A model generated the notes under the pieces. It was not told the DNA's origin and did not search any database. It saw nothing but the letters and a program-made list of their open reading frames with translations. Below, piece by piece: positions 6,701-7,224 of a stretch of 7,224 nt of DNA. This stretch comes from JACPGQ01 sp039798685 (lineage in GTDB: Bacteria > Patescibacteriota > Microgenomatia > Levybacterales > UBA12049): the NCBI GenBank assembly GCA_039798685.1, contig JBDKFM010000059.1, positions 1-7,224 on the forward strand, read 5' to 3'. A program made the translations under genes and the position numbers. The first letter of the stretch is position 1. Each line of letters begins with the position of its first letter.

Positions 6701-7224
6701 ATGATGGATAAAAAAAACTCTCATAACGCCGCCCTTGACGCTATCAGAAAACGTCTCATGGGCAAGAAACTTTCCTACAAAGAAATCTATTCGATTATGG
6801 ATGCCATTGCCACAAAAAAACTTGGCGATGTCCTCACGACATACTTTGCAGCGTCTGGGTACTCAAAAGGATTCTCAGATGAAGAACTCTACTTTCTGAC
6901 GAAAGCAATGATGGAGACTGGTGAAACACTCCACTTCAAAGGCATTGTTGCTGACAAACACTCAATTGGCGGCGTACCGGGAACACGGACGACACTTCTC
7001 GTCGTCCCGATTATCGCGGCAGCCGGATTTACAATCCCGAAAAGTTCGAGTAGGGCAATTACGACACCGGGAGGCACTGCGGATGTGATGGAAGTACTCG
7101 CCGATGTTGAGTTTAATAAAGAACAAATTTATGACATAGTAAAAAAAACAAATGGATGCATAGTCTGGGGAGGGAGCTTTAACATTGCCCCCGCAGACGA
7201 TATTATCATCAAGGTCGAAGAGCC
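6701..7224 (+). CDS. deoA: AMP phosphorylase-type member of the thymidine phosphorylase family, N-terminal part (3' end outside window)
   Basis: The 174 codons present match the nucleoside phosphorylase family 3 core: a helical start (AIRKRLMGKKLSYKEI, 14-29), MMETGETLHF (70-79), the phosphate-site motif KHSIGGVPG (86-94), IPKSSSRAITTPGGTAD (112-128), then VWGGSFNIAPADD near the edge. KHSIGGVPG and SSRAIT are the wording of the archaeal/CPR AMP phosphorylase group; pyrimidine phosphorylases usually have KHSTGGVGD and SGRGLGHTGGT. The expected reaction is phosphorolysis of a nucleoside 5'-monophosphate to base plus ribose-1,5-bisphosphate, which feeds R15P isomerase and RuBisCO in the AMP pathway. 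Archaeal enzymes carry about 80 further N-terminal residues, absent here: the upstream frame is closed and occupied by the 47-residue gene. ATG at 6701 or 6704 are equally possible starts; only a weak GGAA precedes them. An 8-A run at 6710-6717 follows the start. Substrate is inferred from motifs only. Confidence 0.92.
   Translation, partial: MMDKKNSHNAALDAIRKRLMGKKLSYKEIYSIMDAIATKKLGDVLTTYFAASGYSKGFSDEELYFLTKAMMETGETLHFKGIVADKHSIGGVPGTRTTLLVVPIIAAAGFTIPKSSSRAITTPGGTADVMEVLADVEFNKEQIYDIVKKTNGCIVWGGSFNIAPADDIIIKVEE

Noticed and set aside
1..7224. Possible use of an alternative genetic code with TGA as glycine, known in some CPR lineages.
   Set aside because: No in-frame TGA occurs in the genes, and conserved glycines in AlaRS, RpoB, the sortase and the phosphorylase are read from ordinary GGN codons.
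1..7224. CRISPR arrays, IS elements, tRNA or rRNA genes, prophage parts.
   Set aside because: No spaced direct repeats, terminal inverted repeats, transposase motifs or tRNA-like folds were seen. The baseplate-J-like resemblance of the 792-residue protein comes with a membrane helix and no phage neighbours, so it is not taken as a prophage.

Overview
The window looks like a piece of a Patescibacteria (Candidate Phyla Radiation) chromosome, most plausibly Microgenomates-like. This is inferred from four things read in the proteins: an alanyl-tRNA synthetase that stops right after its editing domain, an RpoB N-terminus whose wording resembles that group, a membrane protein joining a degenerate FtsA/PilM-like domain to a baseplate-J-like surface region, and an AMP-phosphorylase-type enzyme of the DeoA family. 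All complete genes stop with TAA or TAG and contain no in-frame TGA, so nothing points to the TGA-recoding lineages, though this does not exclude them. Base composition looks moderate and even throughout. There are no IS elements, tRNAs, rRNAs or CRISPR repeats.

Layout. The left part (1-1380) is on the minus strand: the first 153 codons of rpoB running off the left edge, and upstream of it a complete 277-residue gene of unknown function. That gene has its own near-consensus promoter and its own rho-independent terminator, so it is a single-gene transcription unit between two core genes. An 81-bp divergent intergenic region (1381-1461) holds two back-to-back promoters whose -10 boxes lie only 7-8 nt from the start codons, so both mRNAs are probably leaderless or nearly so.

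The right part (1462-7224) is entirely on the plus strand: alaS, then after a 77-bp gap a compact cluster. The cluster is a 792-residue FtsA/PilM-like/transmembrane/baseplate-J-like protein, a sortase whose start codon overlaps the previous stop, a 47-residue basic hydrophobic protein 2 nt later, and the start of an AMP phosphorylase gene 2 nt after that, which runs off the right edge.

How the genes fit together. rpoB and alaS are core transcription and translation genes. The 792-residue protein, the sortase and the 47-residue protein form a tightly packed envelope module. The AMP phosphorylase at the end of the same run would feed nucleotide-derived ribose into the AMP salvage route known from archaea and CPR bacteria. 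The least understood items are the 277-residue protein, the 47-residue protein, and the role of the two-sided membrane protein coupled to the sortase.
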